Assembly: GCA_034004685.1 (NCBI GenBank)
Contig: JAVEWG010000035.1
Coordinates: forward strand, 1-36,345
Reading direction: 5' to 3'
Origin: JAEUNX01 sp034004685
GTDB lineage: Bacteria > Pseudomonadota > Gammaproteobacteria > Burkholderiales > Rhodocyclaceae
Length of the DNA stretch: 36,345 nucleotides
Position 1 is the stretch's first letter. Every line of letters begins with the position of its first letter. The position numbers and the translations under genes are program-made. Below, piece after piece: positions 17,181 to 25,080 of this stretch. Below the pieces are notes generated by a model. It ran no database searches and was not told the origin of the DNA. It was given only the letters and a program-made list of their open reading frames with translations.

Positions 17181-17771
17181 TCAGGCCGCCCGGCCCAACC
17201 GATACAGCGCCACGCTGCCCAGGAAGTTGGGCTCCTCGGTGACCACCTTGCCTTCGTCGAAGGCCAGCCCTTCGTGGATCAGGATGCCGTTCTGGGCGCA
17301 CAGGGCCTCGAAGTCGGCGATGGTGAAGAAGCGCACGTTGGGGGTGTTGTACCACTGGTGGGGCAGGCTTTCCGAGACCGGCATGCGGCCGTTGAGGATG
17401 GCCTGGCGGTGGCGCCAGTAGCCGAAGTTGGGGAAGCTCACCACTGCCTCCCGGCCCACCCGCAGCATCTCCGCCAGGATCTCCTGGGTGTTGTGCATGG
17501 CTTGGAGGGAAAAGCTCATGATCACGTGGTCAAAGAAGCCATCCTCGAAATCCGACAGGCCCCGGTCCATGTCCAGGTGCAGGACGTTTACCCCGTTGGC
17601 GATGCAGGCCCGTACCCGCTCGATGTCCTTTTCCACCCCCCAGCCCTGAATCTGCCGGGCATCGATCAAATGGCGCAGCAGGCTGCCGTCGCCGCAACCC
17701 AGGTCCAGCACCCGTTCGCCGGGGGTAATCCATTGGGTGATCACGTCGAAGTCGAAACGGTCGTAGCGCAT
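17181..17771 (-). CDS. metW: MetW, methionine biosynthesis protein
   Basis: 196 aa with a class I SAM-dependent methyltransferase fold (motif I VLDLGCGDGSLLRHL). The MetW-specific blocks are all present: MRYDRFDFDVITQWI at the start, QAMHNTQEILAEMLRVGREA, SFPNFGYWRHRQAIL and HQWYNTPNVRFFTIADFE. MetW is required together with MetX for homoserine acylation in many proteobacteria and is usually encoded directly behind metX. Here a 329-bp repeat-rich spacer separates the two genes on the same strand. The ATG at 17771 starts the conserved MRYD block. Confidence 0.92.
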   Translation of the reverse strand: MRYDRFDFDVITQWITPGERVLDLGCGDGSLLRHLIDARQIQGWGVEKDIERVRACIANGVNVLHLDMDRGLSDFEDGFFDHVIMSFSLQAMHNTQEILAEMLRVGREAVVSFPNFGYWRHRQAILNGRMPVSESLPHQWYNTPNVRFFTIADFEALCAQNGILIHEGLAFDEGKVVTEEPNFLGSVALYRLGRAA

Positions 17772-18100
17772 CTCAGGTCTCCCGTTTTGGCCCACGATGG
17801 GGACGGCCAAGTGGGCTCGTGCAGGGCCGAGCCACGTTTGCGGCATGCAGTGATTCCAGAGGGTGGGCCCGGACCCCCCGCCGGGTTGTCCCAAGGAGGG
17901 TCTGCGCCCCTTCGGGGGCGTGAAGCGGGGAATTCGCGGAGCACCGCTCCGCGCCCGCAGAACGGGTTGGCGGTGCAAAGCCACCCCTACGAGAACTTCG
18001 TGAGCGTGGGGGCCGTGTCCGGACCCTCCGCCGGGCCGTCCCAAGGAGGGTCTGCGCCCCCTTGGGGGGCAGCGAACGTAGTGAGCGTGGGGGCCTCATC
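17772..18100. repeat. repeat-filled spacer between metX and metW
   Basis: 329 bp without a gene I can support. A 42-bp unit occurs at 17869-17910 and again at 18019-18060 with 3 mismatches; both end in a 23-bp stretch that is identical. A second unit of 22 bp occurs at 17993-18014 and 18074-18095, of which the last 15 bp (GTGAGCGTGGGGGCC) are identical. Each long unit leads into a hairpin with C-run and G-run arms. The copies look like dispersed intergenic elements inserted or duplicated inside the metXW operon. Confidence 0.7.
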
Positions 18101-19231
18101 TCACACCTCGATCTGGTCAAAATAGGCCCGCAGCACCCCGTGGTAGTGGGGGTCGTCCAGCAGGAAGGAGTCGTGGCCGGCAGGGCAGTCGCTCTCGGCG
18201 TAGCTCACCCGCCGCTGGTTGTGCACCAGGGCCTGGACGATCTCCCGGGAGCGGGCCGGGGAGAAGCGCCAATCGGTGGAAAAGGACACCACCAGGAATT
18301 CCGCCTGGGCCCGGGACAGGGCCGCCGACAGGTTGCCGCCGAACTCGAAGGCCGGGTCGAAGTAGTCCAGGGCCTTGGTGGTGAGCAGATAGGTGTTGGC
18401 GTCGAAGAAGTCGGCGAACTTGTCCCCCTGGTAACGCAGGTAGGACTCGATCTCGAACTCCACGTCGAAATGGTAGCGGGCCTCGCCGTGGCGCAGGCTG
18501 CGGCCGAATTTCTCGGCCATGGCGTCGTCGGAAAGATAGGTGATGTGGCCCACCATCCGCGCCAGGCGCAGGCCCCGGGCGGGCACCACCCCGTGGCGGT
18601 AGTAGTGACCGCCATGGAAATCCGGATCGGTGAGGATGGCCTGGCGGGCCACCTCGTTGAAGGCGATGTTCTCGGCGGAAAGCCGGGGGGCGGCGGCGAT
18701 CACCAGGGCGTGGCGCACCCGTTCCGGGTACTGGAGGGTCCAGGAGAGGGCCTGCATACCCCCCAGGCTGCCCCCCATCACCGCGGCGAATTGCTGGATG
18801 CCCAGGTGGTCCGCCAGGCGGGCCTGGGTGTGGACCCAGTCCTCCACCGTGACGAAGGGAAAATCCGCCCCCCAGGGCTCGCTGGTGGCCGGATTGATGG
18901 AGCGGGGCCCGGTGCTACCGAAACAGCCCCCCAGGTTATTCACGCCGATCACGAAGAACTTGCGGGTATCCAGGGGTTTGCCTGGGCCCACCAGGTTGTC
19001 CCACCAGCCCACGCTGCCAGGCTCATCGTAATGGCCCGCCACGTGGTGAGAGCCGGACAGGGCATGGCACACCAGCACCGCGTTGCTGGCTTGGGCGTTG
19101 AGCTGGCCGTAGGTCTCATAGACCAGATCGTAGGCGGGTAGCACGGGCCCGCTGCGCAGCGTCAGGGGGTCGCTGATCCGCGCCGTCTGGGGGGTGACGC
19201 GGCCGACACTTTGGGGAGCGATCATCTGCAT
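18101..19231 (-). CDS. metX: MetX, homoserine O-acyltransferase (probably succinyltransferase)
   Basis: 376 aa, alpha/beta-hydrolase fold. The nucleophile is Ser155 in GGSLGGMQAL; the acid and base are Asp320 (STDWRFSP) and His353 (CPAGHDSFL). NNLGGCFGSTGP and HALSGSHHVAGH are standard MetX blocks. The enzyme activates homoserine for methionine synthesis; proteobacterial homologues of this type have been assigned as succinyltransferases (MetXS), while classical MetX uses acetyl-CoA, and sequence reading alone does not settle which applies. The ATG at 19231 has no clear ribosome-binding site; a second in-frame ATG is at 19225. The leader carries a SAM-II-type riboswitch and an intrinsic terminator, so expression should fall when SAM is abundant. 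Confidence 0.94.
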   Translation of the reverse strand: MQMIAPQSVGRVTPQTARISDPLTLRSGPVLPAYDLVYETYGQLNAQASNAVLVCHALSGSHHVAGHYDEPGSVGWWDNLVGPGKPLDTRKFFVIGVNNLGGCFGSTGPRSINPATSEPWGADFPFVTVEDWVHTQARLADHLGIQQFAAVMGGSLGGMQALSWTLQYPERVRHALVIAAAPRLSAENIAFNEVARQAILTDPDFHGGHYYRHGVVPARGLRLARMVGHITYLSDDAMAEKFGRSLRHGEARYHFDVEFEIESYLRYQGDKFADFFDANTYLLTTKALDYFDPAFEFGGNLSAALSRAQAEFLVVSFSTDWRFSPARSREIVQALVHNQRRVSYAESDCPAGHDSFLLDDPHYHGVLRAYFDQIEV

Positions 19232-19242
19232 TTTCGGAAAGC

Positions 19243-19277
19243 AAAAAACCCAGCCGGCTTGGAGGCTCGGACTGGGT
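19243..19277 (-). terminator. intrinsic terminator in the metX leader
   Basis: On the minus strand a stem ACCCAG...CTGGGT (with inner CCG/CGG and GC/GC pairs) ends in TTTTTT (19248-19243). It starts 4 bases after the riboswitch aptamer and ends 11 bases before the metX ATG. This is the expected off-switch of a transcription-attenuating leader. Confidence 0.85.
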
Positions 19278-19281
19278 CGCC

Positions 19282-19335
19282 CTCGCTTTAGCCGTATTTG
19301 TTAGGCGCCCGCAAGCTGGTGATCAAATCGGCGCC
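19282..19335 (-). ncRNA. SAM-II (SAM-alpha)-type riboswitch upstream of metX
   Basis: On the minus strand the leader has all conserved SAM-II blocks in order: GATTTG, GCTTGC and GCTAAAG. The P1 helix is formed by GGCGCC (19335-19330) and GGCGCC (19309-19304). Two further complementary pairs fit the pseudoknot: ATTTG (19328-19324) with CAAAT (19300-19296), and CTTGC (19315-19311) with GCGAG (19286-19282). SAM-II aptamers bind S-adenosylmethionine and repress methionine genes. Here the aptamer is followed directly by an intrinsic terminator, pointing to control at the level of transcription. The class is best known from alphaproteobacteria. Confidence 0.9.
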
Positions 19336-19391
19336 GGAAGCCCGGAAATTATTCCCTGGGCCGGAAATTGTCAAACCACCTGGCGTGTGTC

Positions 19392-19808
19392 TCAGCGGGT
19401 CTTGGCGAAACGGGCCGCCAGTTGCTGGAGTTTTTCCGCCTTGCGGCGGGCCTCGGCTTCCTCGGCCTCCCGGGCGCGGCGTTCGGCGGCGGCCTTCTTG
19501 AAGCGCTCCTTGAGGAGATCGGCGGCATGCTGGCGTTGTTCGTCGGTGACCTCGCCGGCCGGGTTGCCGTCCAGATCCTGGCGCACCCTGGCCTTTTCCA
19601 TGGCCTTGAGATAGCGCATGGAGTGGGTGTGCAGGCGCAGGGCCGTGCGCAGGGTCTTGCGGTCCACCTCCGGCATGCGCTCCTGGATGGCGCTGTCGAT
19701 GCCAATGGCCAGGGGCTGGTGGGTCTTGAAGGGGGCGAAGCTGTCTTGCAGCTGACGCAGGAGTTCGCGGGCCGGGGACGGCTGGGCGGGGGGCGTGGCG
19801 GTGGTCAT
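19392..19808 (-). CDS. ProQ/FinO family RNA chaperone
   Basis: 138 aa. Residues about 12-105 form the ProQ/FinO domain: LRQLQDSFAPFKTHQPLAIG, IQERMPEVDRKTLRTALRLH with THSMRYLKAM, and DLDGNPAGEVTDEQRQHA. The C-terminal tail is a charged helix rich in Lys, Arg and Glu. ProQ/FinO proteins bind stem-loops of small RNAs and mRNA 3' ends. This one has only the FinO core and a short tail, like the minimal ProQ of Neisseria, without the C-terminal Tudor-like domain of E. coli ProQ. The start at 19808 is chosen because the conserved region begins soon after; the ribosome-binding site is weak. It is divergent from the helicase gene and lies just upstream of the metX leader on the same strand. Confidence 0.88.
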   Translation of the reverse strand: MTTATPPAQPSPARELLRQLQDSFAPFKTHQPLAIGIDSAIQERMPEVDRKTLRTALRLHTHSMRYLKAMEKARVRQDLDGNPAGEVTDEQRQHAADLLKERFKKAAAERRAREAEEAEARRKAEKLQQLAARFAKTR

Positions 19809-19940
19809 CTTGGAGAAATAGGTCAAACTGACCGGCAAGAATCGCATTTCCCGGCCCATCCGGGAAGGGGCCCAGGCCAGCAATTGCCGGAATTGGGTAG
19901 CATCGGCCCATTGCCTTCCTACTTCGACCCGGGTGCAAGC

Positions 19941-21575
19941 ATGGCAAGAATCCATCCCGACGGCTGGCGCGGTCTGGCCGATCACGGCCCGGCCGGGCGG
20001 CGCGTGGCCACCCTGGAGCGCCTGGCCGCAGAACTGCCCGCAGCGTACACGGTGTATCACGGGCTCCACTGGAGCCGCCTGGAGGATCGCCAGGCGGTCT
20101 TCGAGCAGGTGGATTTCCTGGTGGTGTCCGCCGATGGCAGCCTGCTCCTCATGGAACAACTGGGGGGATTGCTGGAGGAAGACGCCGCCGGGCTGCAGCG
20201 ACGCCAGGGCGGGCGCCTGCGCCACATCCCCAGCACCATGAGCCGCAGTCTTGCCGGCCTGGCCCAGCGCCTGGCGGGCCGGCTGGGGGCTGCCGCGCCG
20301 CGCCTGGACTACCTGCTGTATTGCCCGGACTACCGGGTGCGGACGCCCGCCAGCGCCGGCATCCTGCCCGAGCGCATCGTGGATGCCGACCGGCGGGAGC
20401 GTCTGGCCGCCATCGTCCAGGAGGTGCTGCCCCCAGGCATTGTCACCCCCGAGGTCCGGGAGGTGCACCGCTTCCTGCGGGATCTCATTGGCCTGGAGCC
20501 GGACGTGAGCGCCCTGGTGGGCCAGGCCCGGGATCTGGTGACCCGGGTTTCCGGCGGACTGGCCCACTGGGCCCGCCAGCTGGAGTTCGAGCCCTTCCGG
20601 TTGCGGGTCACCGGCACCGCTGGCTCGGGCAAGACCCAGCTCGCCCTGGCGGAATACCGGGCGGCCCTGGCGGGAGGCCGGCGGCCCCTTTACGTCTGCT
20701 ACAACCGCCCCCTGGCGGACCATTTTGCCGCCATCGTCCCGGCCGGCGGGCTGGCCTGCACCTTCCACACCCTCTGTGAGCGTCTGGTGCGGGCCACAGG
20801 GCGGGTGCCGGATTTCAGCCAGCCGGGGGTTTTCGAGCGTCTGGAGCGGGAGGCGGCGGCCTTGGCGGCAGGGGCGGCCGAGCGCTACGACACGGTGATC
20901 GTGGACGAGGGCCAGGATTTTTCCGAAGCCTGGCGGGATCTGGTGCTGTCCCTGGCGGCCGCCGATGGCCGCTTGCTGTGGCTGGAGGATCCTCTGCAGA
21001 ACCTCTACGGCCGGGAGCCGGTGCCCCTGCCCGGCTGGGTCGGCCTGAAGTCTGCCGCCAACTATCGCAGCCCCCGGCCGGTGGTGCGCCTGCTCCAGGC
21101 GCTGGTGCCGGAGGCCGCGGGGATGGAGGCCGCCTCGCCCTTCGAGGGGGAGGCGGTGGAGTGCCTGGGTTACGCCGATCCGCTGGAGGAGCGGGAGCGG
21201 ATCAAGGAGGCGGTGCGGCGCTGCCTGTCCGCCGGCTTCCGCCGGGAAGAGGTGGCGGTGATCACCTTCGGCGGGCGGGAGAATGCCAGCCTGCTGGCCG
21301 AGGATCGGCTGGGGCCCCACACCTTGCGCCGCTTCAGCGGCCGGTACGATCTGCTCGGTCAGCCGATCTACACGCAAGGGGAGTTGCTGGTGGAGTCGGT
21401 CTACCGCTTCAAGGGCCAGGCTGCGCCGGCGGTGATCCTGACCGGCATCGACTTCACCACCCTGGACGACAAGGCTCGCCGCAAACTGCTGGTGGGGGCC
21501 ACCCGGGCCATGATGAAGCTGGTTCTGGTGGCCGCTACCCCGGCGGCCGCCCTGCTGGCACCCCATCTGGGCTGA
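19941..21575 (+). CDS. NERD-like/UvrD-like superfamily 1 helicase
   Basis: 544 aa. Residues about 30-80 resemble a NERD nuclease-related domain (VDFLVVSADGSLLLMEQLGG), but the catalytic E-x-K is replaced by E-Q-L, so nuclease activity is doubtful. The helicase part has motif I GTAGSGKTQLA (P-loop 225-232), YVCYNRPLADHF, motif II VDEGQDF (321-327), a SAANYRSPRPVV motif IV-like block, and the C-terminal VYRFKGQAAPAVILTGID and LVGATRAM blocks typical of UvrD/Rep relatives. The protein is short for a processive helicase and lacks most of the 2B insertion. The role is unknown; DNA repair or defence against foreign DNA are the usual associations. The ATG at 19941 opens the conserved N terminus. Confidence 0.78.
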   Translation: MARIHPDGWRGLADHGPAGRRVATLERLAAELPAAYTVYHGLHWSRLEDRQAVFEQVDFLVVSADGSLLLMEQLGGLLEEDAAGLQRRQGGRLRHIPSTMSRSLAGLAQRLAGRLGAAAPRLDYLLYCPDYRVRTPASAGILPERIVDADRRERLAAIVQEVLPPGIVTPEVREVHRFLRDLIGLEPDVSALVGQARDLVTRVSGGLAHWARQLEFEPFRLRVTGTAGSGKTQLALAEYRAALAGGRRPLYVCYNRPLADHFAAIVPAGGLACTFHTLCERLVRATGRVPDFSQPGVFERLEREAAALAAGAAERYDTVIVDEGQDFSEAWRDLVLSLAAADGRLLWLEDPLQNLYGREPVPLPGWVGLKSAANYRSPRPVVRLLQALVPEAAGMEAASPFEGEAVECLGYADPLEERERIKEAVRRCLSAGFRREEVAVITFGGRENASLLAEDRLGPHTLRRFSGRYDLLGQPIYTQGELLVESVYRFKGQAAPAVILTGIDFTTLDDKARRKLLVGATRAMMKLVLVAATPAAALLAPHLG

Positions 21576-21655
21576 GCGGGCCGGCCCCGCTTTGGGTTAG
21601 CATCGGTGGGTTGTCCCACAAGAATCCAGCATCTTCCCCAGCGAGCGTTTGCATC

Positions 21656-22300
21656 ATGATCCAGGCCACCGTCGTCCCCGTCACCCCCTTCCAGCAGAAC
21701 TGCACCATCCTGTGGGATGCCGCCACCAAGCAGGGGGCGGTGGTGGATCCAGGGGGCGACATTGACCGCATTCTGGCGGCGGTGAACAAGCATGGGGTCC
21801 ACGTGGAAAAGATCCTCCTGACCCACGGCCACCTGGACCATGCCGGCGGCGCGGCGGCCCTGGCCCGCCAGCTCAAGGTGCCGGTGGAGGGCCCCCAGGA
21901 GGAGGAGCGCTTCTGGCTTGAGCAGATGGCCGAGCAGAGCGTGCGCTTCGGTTTTCCCAAGGCGGAAAACTGCGAGCCGGACCGCTGGCTGGAGGACGGG
22001 GATCGGGTGCAGGTGGGGGGCGAGACCCTGGAGGTCTACCACACCCCCGGCCACACCCCCGGCCACGTGGTGTTCTTCCACCGGGAGGCGCGGCTGGCCA
22101 TCGTGGGGGACGTGCTCTTTGCCGGCTCCATTGGCCGCACAGATTTTCCTCGCGGGGATCACCAGACCCTGGTCAACGCCATCCGGGGGAAGCTGTGGCC
22201 TCTGGGGGATGATGTGACCTTCATCCCCGGCCACGGGCCGGTGTCCACCTTTGGCGAGGAGCGCCGGACCAACCCCTTCGTGGCGGACCACCGGGGCTAG
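21656..22300 (+). CDS. MBL-fold hydrolase, glyoxalase II-like (YcbL type)
   Basis: 214 aa. The metallo-beta-lactamase zinc motif is THGHLDH (His57, His59, Asp61, His62), followed by HTPGHTPGHVVF, GDVLFAGSIGRTDFP and IPGHGP. These match the type II glyoxalase subgroup represented by E. coli YcbL (GloC), which hydrolyses S-lactoylglutathione in methylglyoxal detoxification. The usual C-terminal glyoxalase II substrate domain is missing, as expected for YcbL. The frame is open further upstream, but the ATG at 21656 is where homologues begin. Confidence 0.88.
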   Translation: MIQATVVPVTPFQQNCTILWDAATKQGAVVDPGGDIDRILAAVNKHGVHVEKILLTHGHLDHAGGAAALARQLKVPVEGPQEEERFWLEQMAEQSVRFGFPKAENCEPDRWLEDGDRVQVGGETLEVYHTPGHTPGHVVFFHREARLAIVGDVLFAGSIGRTDFPRGDHQTLVNAIRGKLWPLGDDVTFIPGHGPVSTFGEERRTNPFVADHRG

Positions 22301-22338
22301 GTCCACAGACCCCCAGGGCTTGGCGCCCCTGAAGCGCT

Positions 22339-22761
22339 TCAGCGCTTGAGGGCGTCGCGGATTTCCTTGAGCACCTTGAGATCCTCCGGCTCGGGAGCCG
22401 GAGCGGCAGGGGGCGCCGGGGGCTGGGCCCGCTGGAGCTTGTTCATGGCCTTGATGGCCACGAAGATGGCCAGGGCGATGATGACGAAGTCGATGGTGGT
22501 GTTGATGAAGGCGCCGTATTTTACCAGGGGGGCCCCGGCCTTCTCGGCCGCTTCCAGGGTTTCGTAGGTCTGGCTGCTCAGGTTCACGTAGAGGTGCTTG
22601 AAATCCACGCCCCCCGCCAGCTGGCCGATGAGGGGCATCACGATGTCCTTGACCAGGGAGTCCACGATCTTCTGGAAGGCGCCGCCGATGATCACGCCGA
22701 CGGCCAGATCCACCACATTGCCCTTGAGGGCGAATTCCTTGAACTCGGAGACAAAGCTCAT
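22339..22761 (-). CDS. mscL: MscL, large-conductance mechanosensitive channel
   Basis: 140 aa. It starts with the amphipathic helix MSFVSEFKEFALKGNVVDLA, followed by TM1 (VGVIIGGAFQKIVDSLVKDI), a periplasmic loop, TM2 (IDFVIIALAIFVAIKAMNKL), a proline/alanine linker and the cytoplasmic helix EDLKVLKEIRDALKR. The channel opens at near-lytic membrane tension and releases solutes on osmotic downshock. Alone on the minus strand between two plus-strand genes. Confidence 0.97.
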   Translation of the reverse strand: MSFVSEFKEFALKGNVVDLAVGVIIGGAFQKIVDSLVKDIVMPLIGQLAGGVDFKHLYVNLSSQTYETLEAAEKAGAPLVKYGAFINTTIDFVIIALAIFVAIKAMNKLQRAQPPAPPAAPAPEPEDLKVLKEIRDALKR

Positions 22762-22933
22762 GCTGGGGGCTCCTGAATGATTGGAAGGGGCCGAATGCTC
22801 GGCTTGAGCGGGTTATACCTCAAAAACCCCCCTGCCGAAATGCGCCCGGAGTGGGGTGCTTCCCTAACCGGGTGGCGCCAGGGGCCGCAGGTTGGGGTAT
22901 CTTAGAACCTTCCCCCGCCAGGAACCCTGGAGT

Positions 22934-23572
22934 ATGAACACCCCTGCCAAGACCATCACCGTCGCCCTCACCGGCGCTTCGGGCATGTCCTATGGTCTGC
23001 GTCTGGTGGAATGCCTGCTGGCCGCTGGTTGCCGGGTGTGGCTGCTGTATTCCCAGGTGGCCCAGATCGTCGCGCGCCAGGAAATGGATTGGCAGCTGCC
23101 GGGCCGTCCGGCCGAGGTGGAGGCGGAACTGGGGGCGCGCTTTGGCGCGGGGCCCGGGCAGTTGCGGGTGTTCGGCCGGGAGGAGTGGTTCGCCCCGCCG
23201 GCCTCCGGTTCCAACCCGCCGGACGCCATGGTGGTGTGCCCGTGCACCATGGGCAACCTGGCGGCCATCGCTGGCGGCCTTTCCCAGAACCTCATCGAGC
23301 GGGCTGCCGACGTGGTGATCAAGGAAGGTCGCAAGCTGGTGCTGGTGCCCCGGGAAACCCCCTTTTCCGCCCTCCATCTGGAGAACATGCTCAAGCTGGC
23401 TCGGCTCGGGGTGTGCATCCTGCCCGCCAACCCGGGTTTCTACCACCATCCCAGGAGCGTCCAGGCGTTGGTGGATTTTGTGGTGGCCCGGGTGCTGGAC
23501 CAGCTCCAGGTGCCCCACCGGCTGATGGCCCGCTGGGGGGAGCGGGATGACCCGGAAGCCAGGGTCTGTTGA
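22934..23572 (+). CDS. ubiX: UbiX, flavin prenyltransferase
   Basis: 212 aa. Flavoprotein fold with the N-terminal GASGMSYGLRLVE flavin-binding loop, CPCTMGNLAAIAGGLSQNLI in the middle and the VPRETPFSALHLENMLKLA block near the C terminus. UbiX prenylates FMN to make the cofactor of the UbiD decarboxylase in ubiquinone synthesis and related decarboxylases. The ATG at 22934 has a GGAG only 3-4 bases upstream, rather close. The stop codon (23570-23572) lies within the left arm of a perfect 20-bp inverted repeat. Confidence 0.93.
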   Translation: MNTPAKTITVALTGASGMSYGLRLVECLLAAGCRVWLLYSQVAQIVARQEMDWQLPGRPAEVEAELGARFGAGPGQLRVFGREEWFAPPASGSNPPDAMVVCPCTMGNLAAIAGGLSQNLIERAADVVIKEGRKLVLVPRETPFSALHLENMLKLARLGVCILPANPGFYHHPRSVQALVDFVVARVLDQLQVPHRLMARWGERDDPEARVC

Positions 23573-23608
23573 CCTTGGACTCCACGAATCCAAGGTCAAC
23601 AGACCCTG
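23560..23608. repeat. perfect 20-bp inverted repeat spanning the ubiX stop codon
   Basis: Left arm 23560-23579, right arm 23589-23608, loop 9 bases (CTCCACGAA); all 20 pairs match. The left arm encodes the last residues of ubiX and its stop. There is no T-run after the stem, so this is not a standard intrinsic terminator; it would form a very stable 3'-end hairpin in the ubiX mRNA. Confidence 0.85.
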
Positions 23609-23740
23609 ATCCCGGTCGCCTGGCGGCGACGGCCAGGGTCGCTTCCCCAGGGTGGGAGCAGTTCGCCCAACCGGCTATACTCAAGGCTCCTGCCATACCA
23701 GAGTCGCAACCGCCAAGGGTTTGATGGGCGGCTCAACCCC

Positions 23741-25063
23741 ATGGACATAGTCCTTATCCTCTTTTTGATCGTCCTTAATGGCCTGTTCGCCATGTCTGAA
23801 ATCGCCGTGGTCTCGGCGCGCAAGGCGCGCCTGCAGAACCTGGCGGAAAACGGTTCTCCGGGGGCCGAGGCGGCCCTGACGCTCCATCAGGAACCCTCCA
23901 ACTTCCTGTCCACCATCCAGGTGGGCATCACCACCGTGGGCATTCTCAGCGGTGCCGTGGGGGAACGGACCCTGGCCGATCCCTTCGGCGAGTGGCTGGC
24001 CCAGGTTCCCGTCCTGGCGCCCTACGCCAAGGGCTTTGCGTTCACGGTAGTGGTCATCGGGCTGACCTATTTCTCGGTGGTGGTGGGGGAACTGGTGCCC
24101 AAGCGGGTCGGGTTGCTGGCGCCGGAGGGTATCGCCTCCCTGGTGGCCCGGCCGATGATATGGCTGTCCCGCCTGGGTAAGCCCCTGGTGTGGCTGCTGT
24201 CCTCCTCCAGCGACCTGCTGTTGCGGCTCTTGGGGGCCAAGCGCAAGGACGAGCCGCCGGTCACCGATGAGGAAATCAAGGTCTTGATGGAGCAAGGGGC
24301 CGAGGCGGGGGTTTTCCACGAAAGCGAGCAGGAGATCGTCTCCAATGTGTTGCGCCTGGACGAGCAGCGCATCCGGGCCATCATGACCCCCCGCAAGGAC
24401 ATGTTCGCCATCGACCTGGACGACGAAGAGGCCGAAATCCGCCAGCGGGTGGCGGAGAGCCCCTACCACCGGGTGGTGGTGTGCCGGGACGGGGTGGACA
24501 ACGTGGTGGGGGTGCTCCAGACCGGCGATCTCCTCAAGCGGGCCATCACCGGCCAGTCCCTGGGGGCGGCGGATGTGGAAAGCGCCCTCAAGCCGCCCCT
24601 GTACGTGCCGGAGACGGTGACCACCACCCAGTTGCTGGAGAACTTCCGCCAGAGCCGCATGCAGTTTGCCCTGATCGTGGACGAGTACGGCGAGCTCCAG
24701 GGCCTGGTGACCCTGACCGACGTGCTCACCTCCATCGTCGGCGAGATCGACATTCCCTCGGCCCTGGAGGAGCAGGACATCGCTCAGCGGGAGGACGGCT
24801 CCTGGCTGATCGACGGGGGGGTGTCGGTGGAGCGCTTCAAGTCGGTGCTGGACATCGACGACGAGCTGCCCGACGAGGACGAGAACGAGTTCAACACCAT
24901 CGGCGGCTTCGTGATGCACACCCTGGGTCGGATCCCGGCGGTGACCGACCGCTTCGATTGCCTGGGCTGGTCCTTCGAGGTGGTGGACATGGACCGCACC
25001 CGGGTGGACAAGGTGATGGTGTCCCGCCTGTCCCCCGGCGAGATCCCCGCCGAGCCCGCCTGA
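23741..25063 (+). CDS. hemolysin-family/CorC-HlyC transporter-like protein (DUF21-CBS-CorC)
   Basis: 440 aa. An N-terminal DUF21/CNNM membrane domain (hydrophobic segments near residues 1-20, 55-75, 90-115 and 125-150) contains VGITTVGILSGAVGE and VVVGELVPKR. A pair of CBS domains follows (RAIMTPRKDMFAID, and VDEYGELQGLVTLTDVLTSI), then the C-terminal CorC_HlyC domain (DGSWLIDGGVSVERF to the end). Such proteins are linked to Mg2+/Co2+ export or resistance; hemolysin is a historical name. The start codon fits the first hydrophobic segment. It is 17 bp in front of the LON-domain gene and probably co-transcribed with it. Confidence 0.9.
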   Translation: MDIVLILFLIVLNGLFAMSEIAVVSARKARLQNLAENGSPGAEAALTLHQEPSNFLSTIQVGITTVGILSGAVGERTLADPFGEWLAQVPVLAPYAKGFAFTVVVIGLTYFSVVVGELVPKRVGLLAPEGIASLVARPMIWLSRLGKPLVWLLSSSSDLLLRLLGAKRKDEPPVTDEEIKVLMEQGAEAGVFHESEQEIVSNVLRLDEQRIRAIMTPRKDMFAIDLDDEEAEIRQRVAESPYHRVVVCRDGVDNVVGVLQTGDLLKRAITGQSLGAADVESALKPPLYVPETVTTTQLLENFRQSRMQFALIVDEYGELQGLVTLTDVLTSIVGEIDIPSALEEQDIAQREDGSWLIDGGVSVERFKSVLDIDDELPDEDENEFNTIGGFVMHTLGRIPAVTDRFDCLGWSFEVVDMDRTRVDKVMVSRLSPGEIPAEPA

Positions 25064-25080
25064 AGCCGGGCCACGCCAGC

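Noticed and set aside
19368..19940. Upstream extension of the helicase frame
   Set aside because: It runs antisense through the ProQ/FinO gene; homologous sequence begins at the ATG at 19941.
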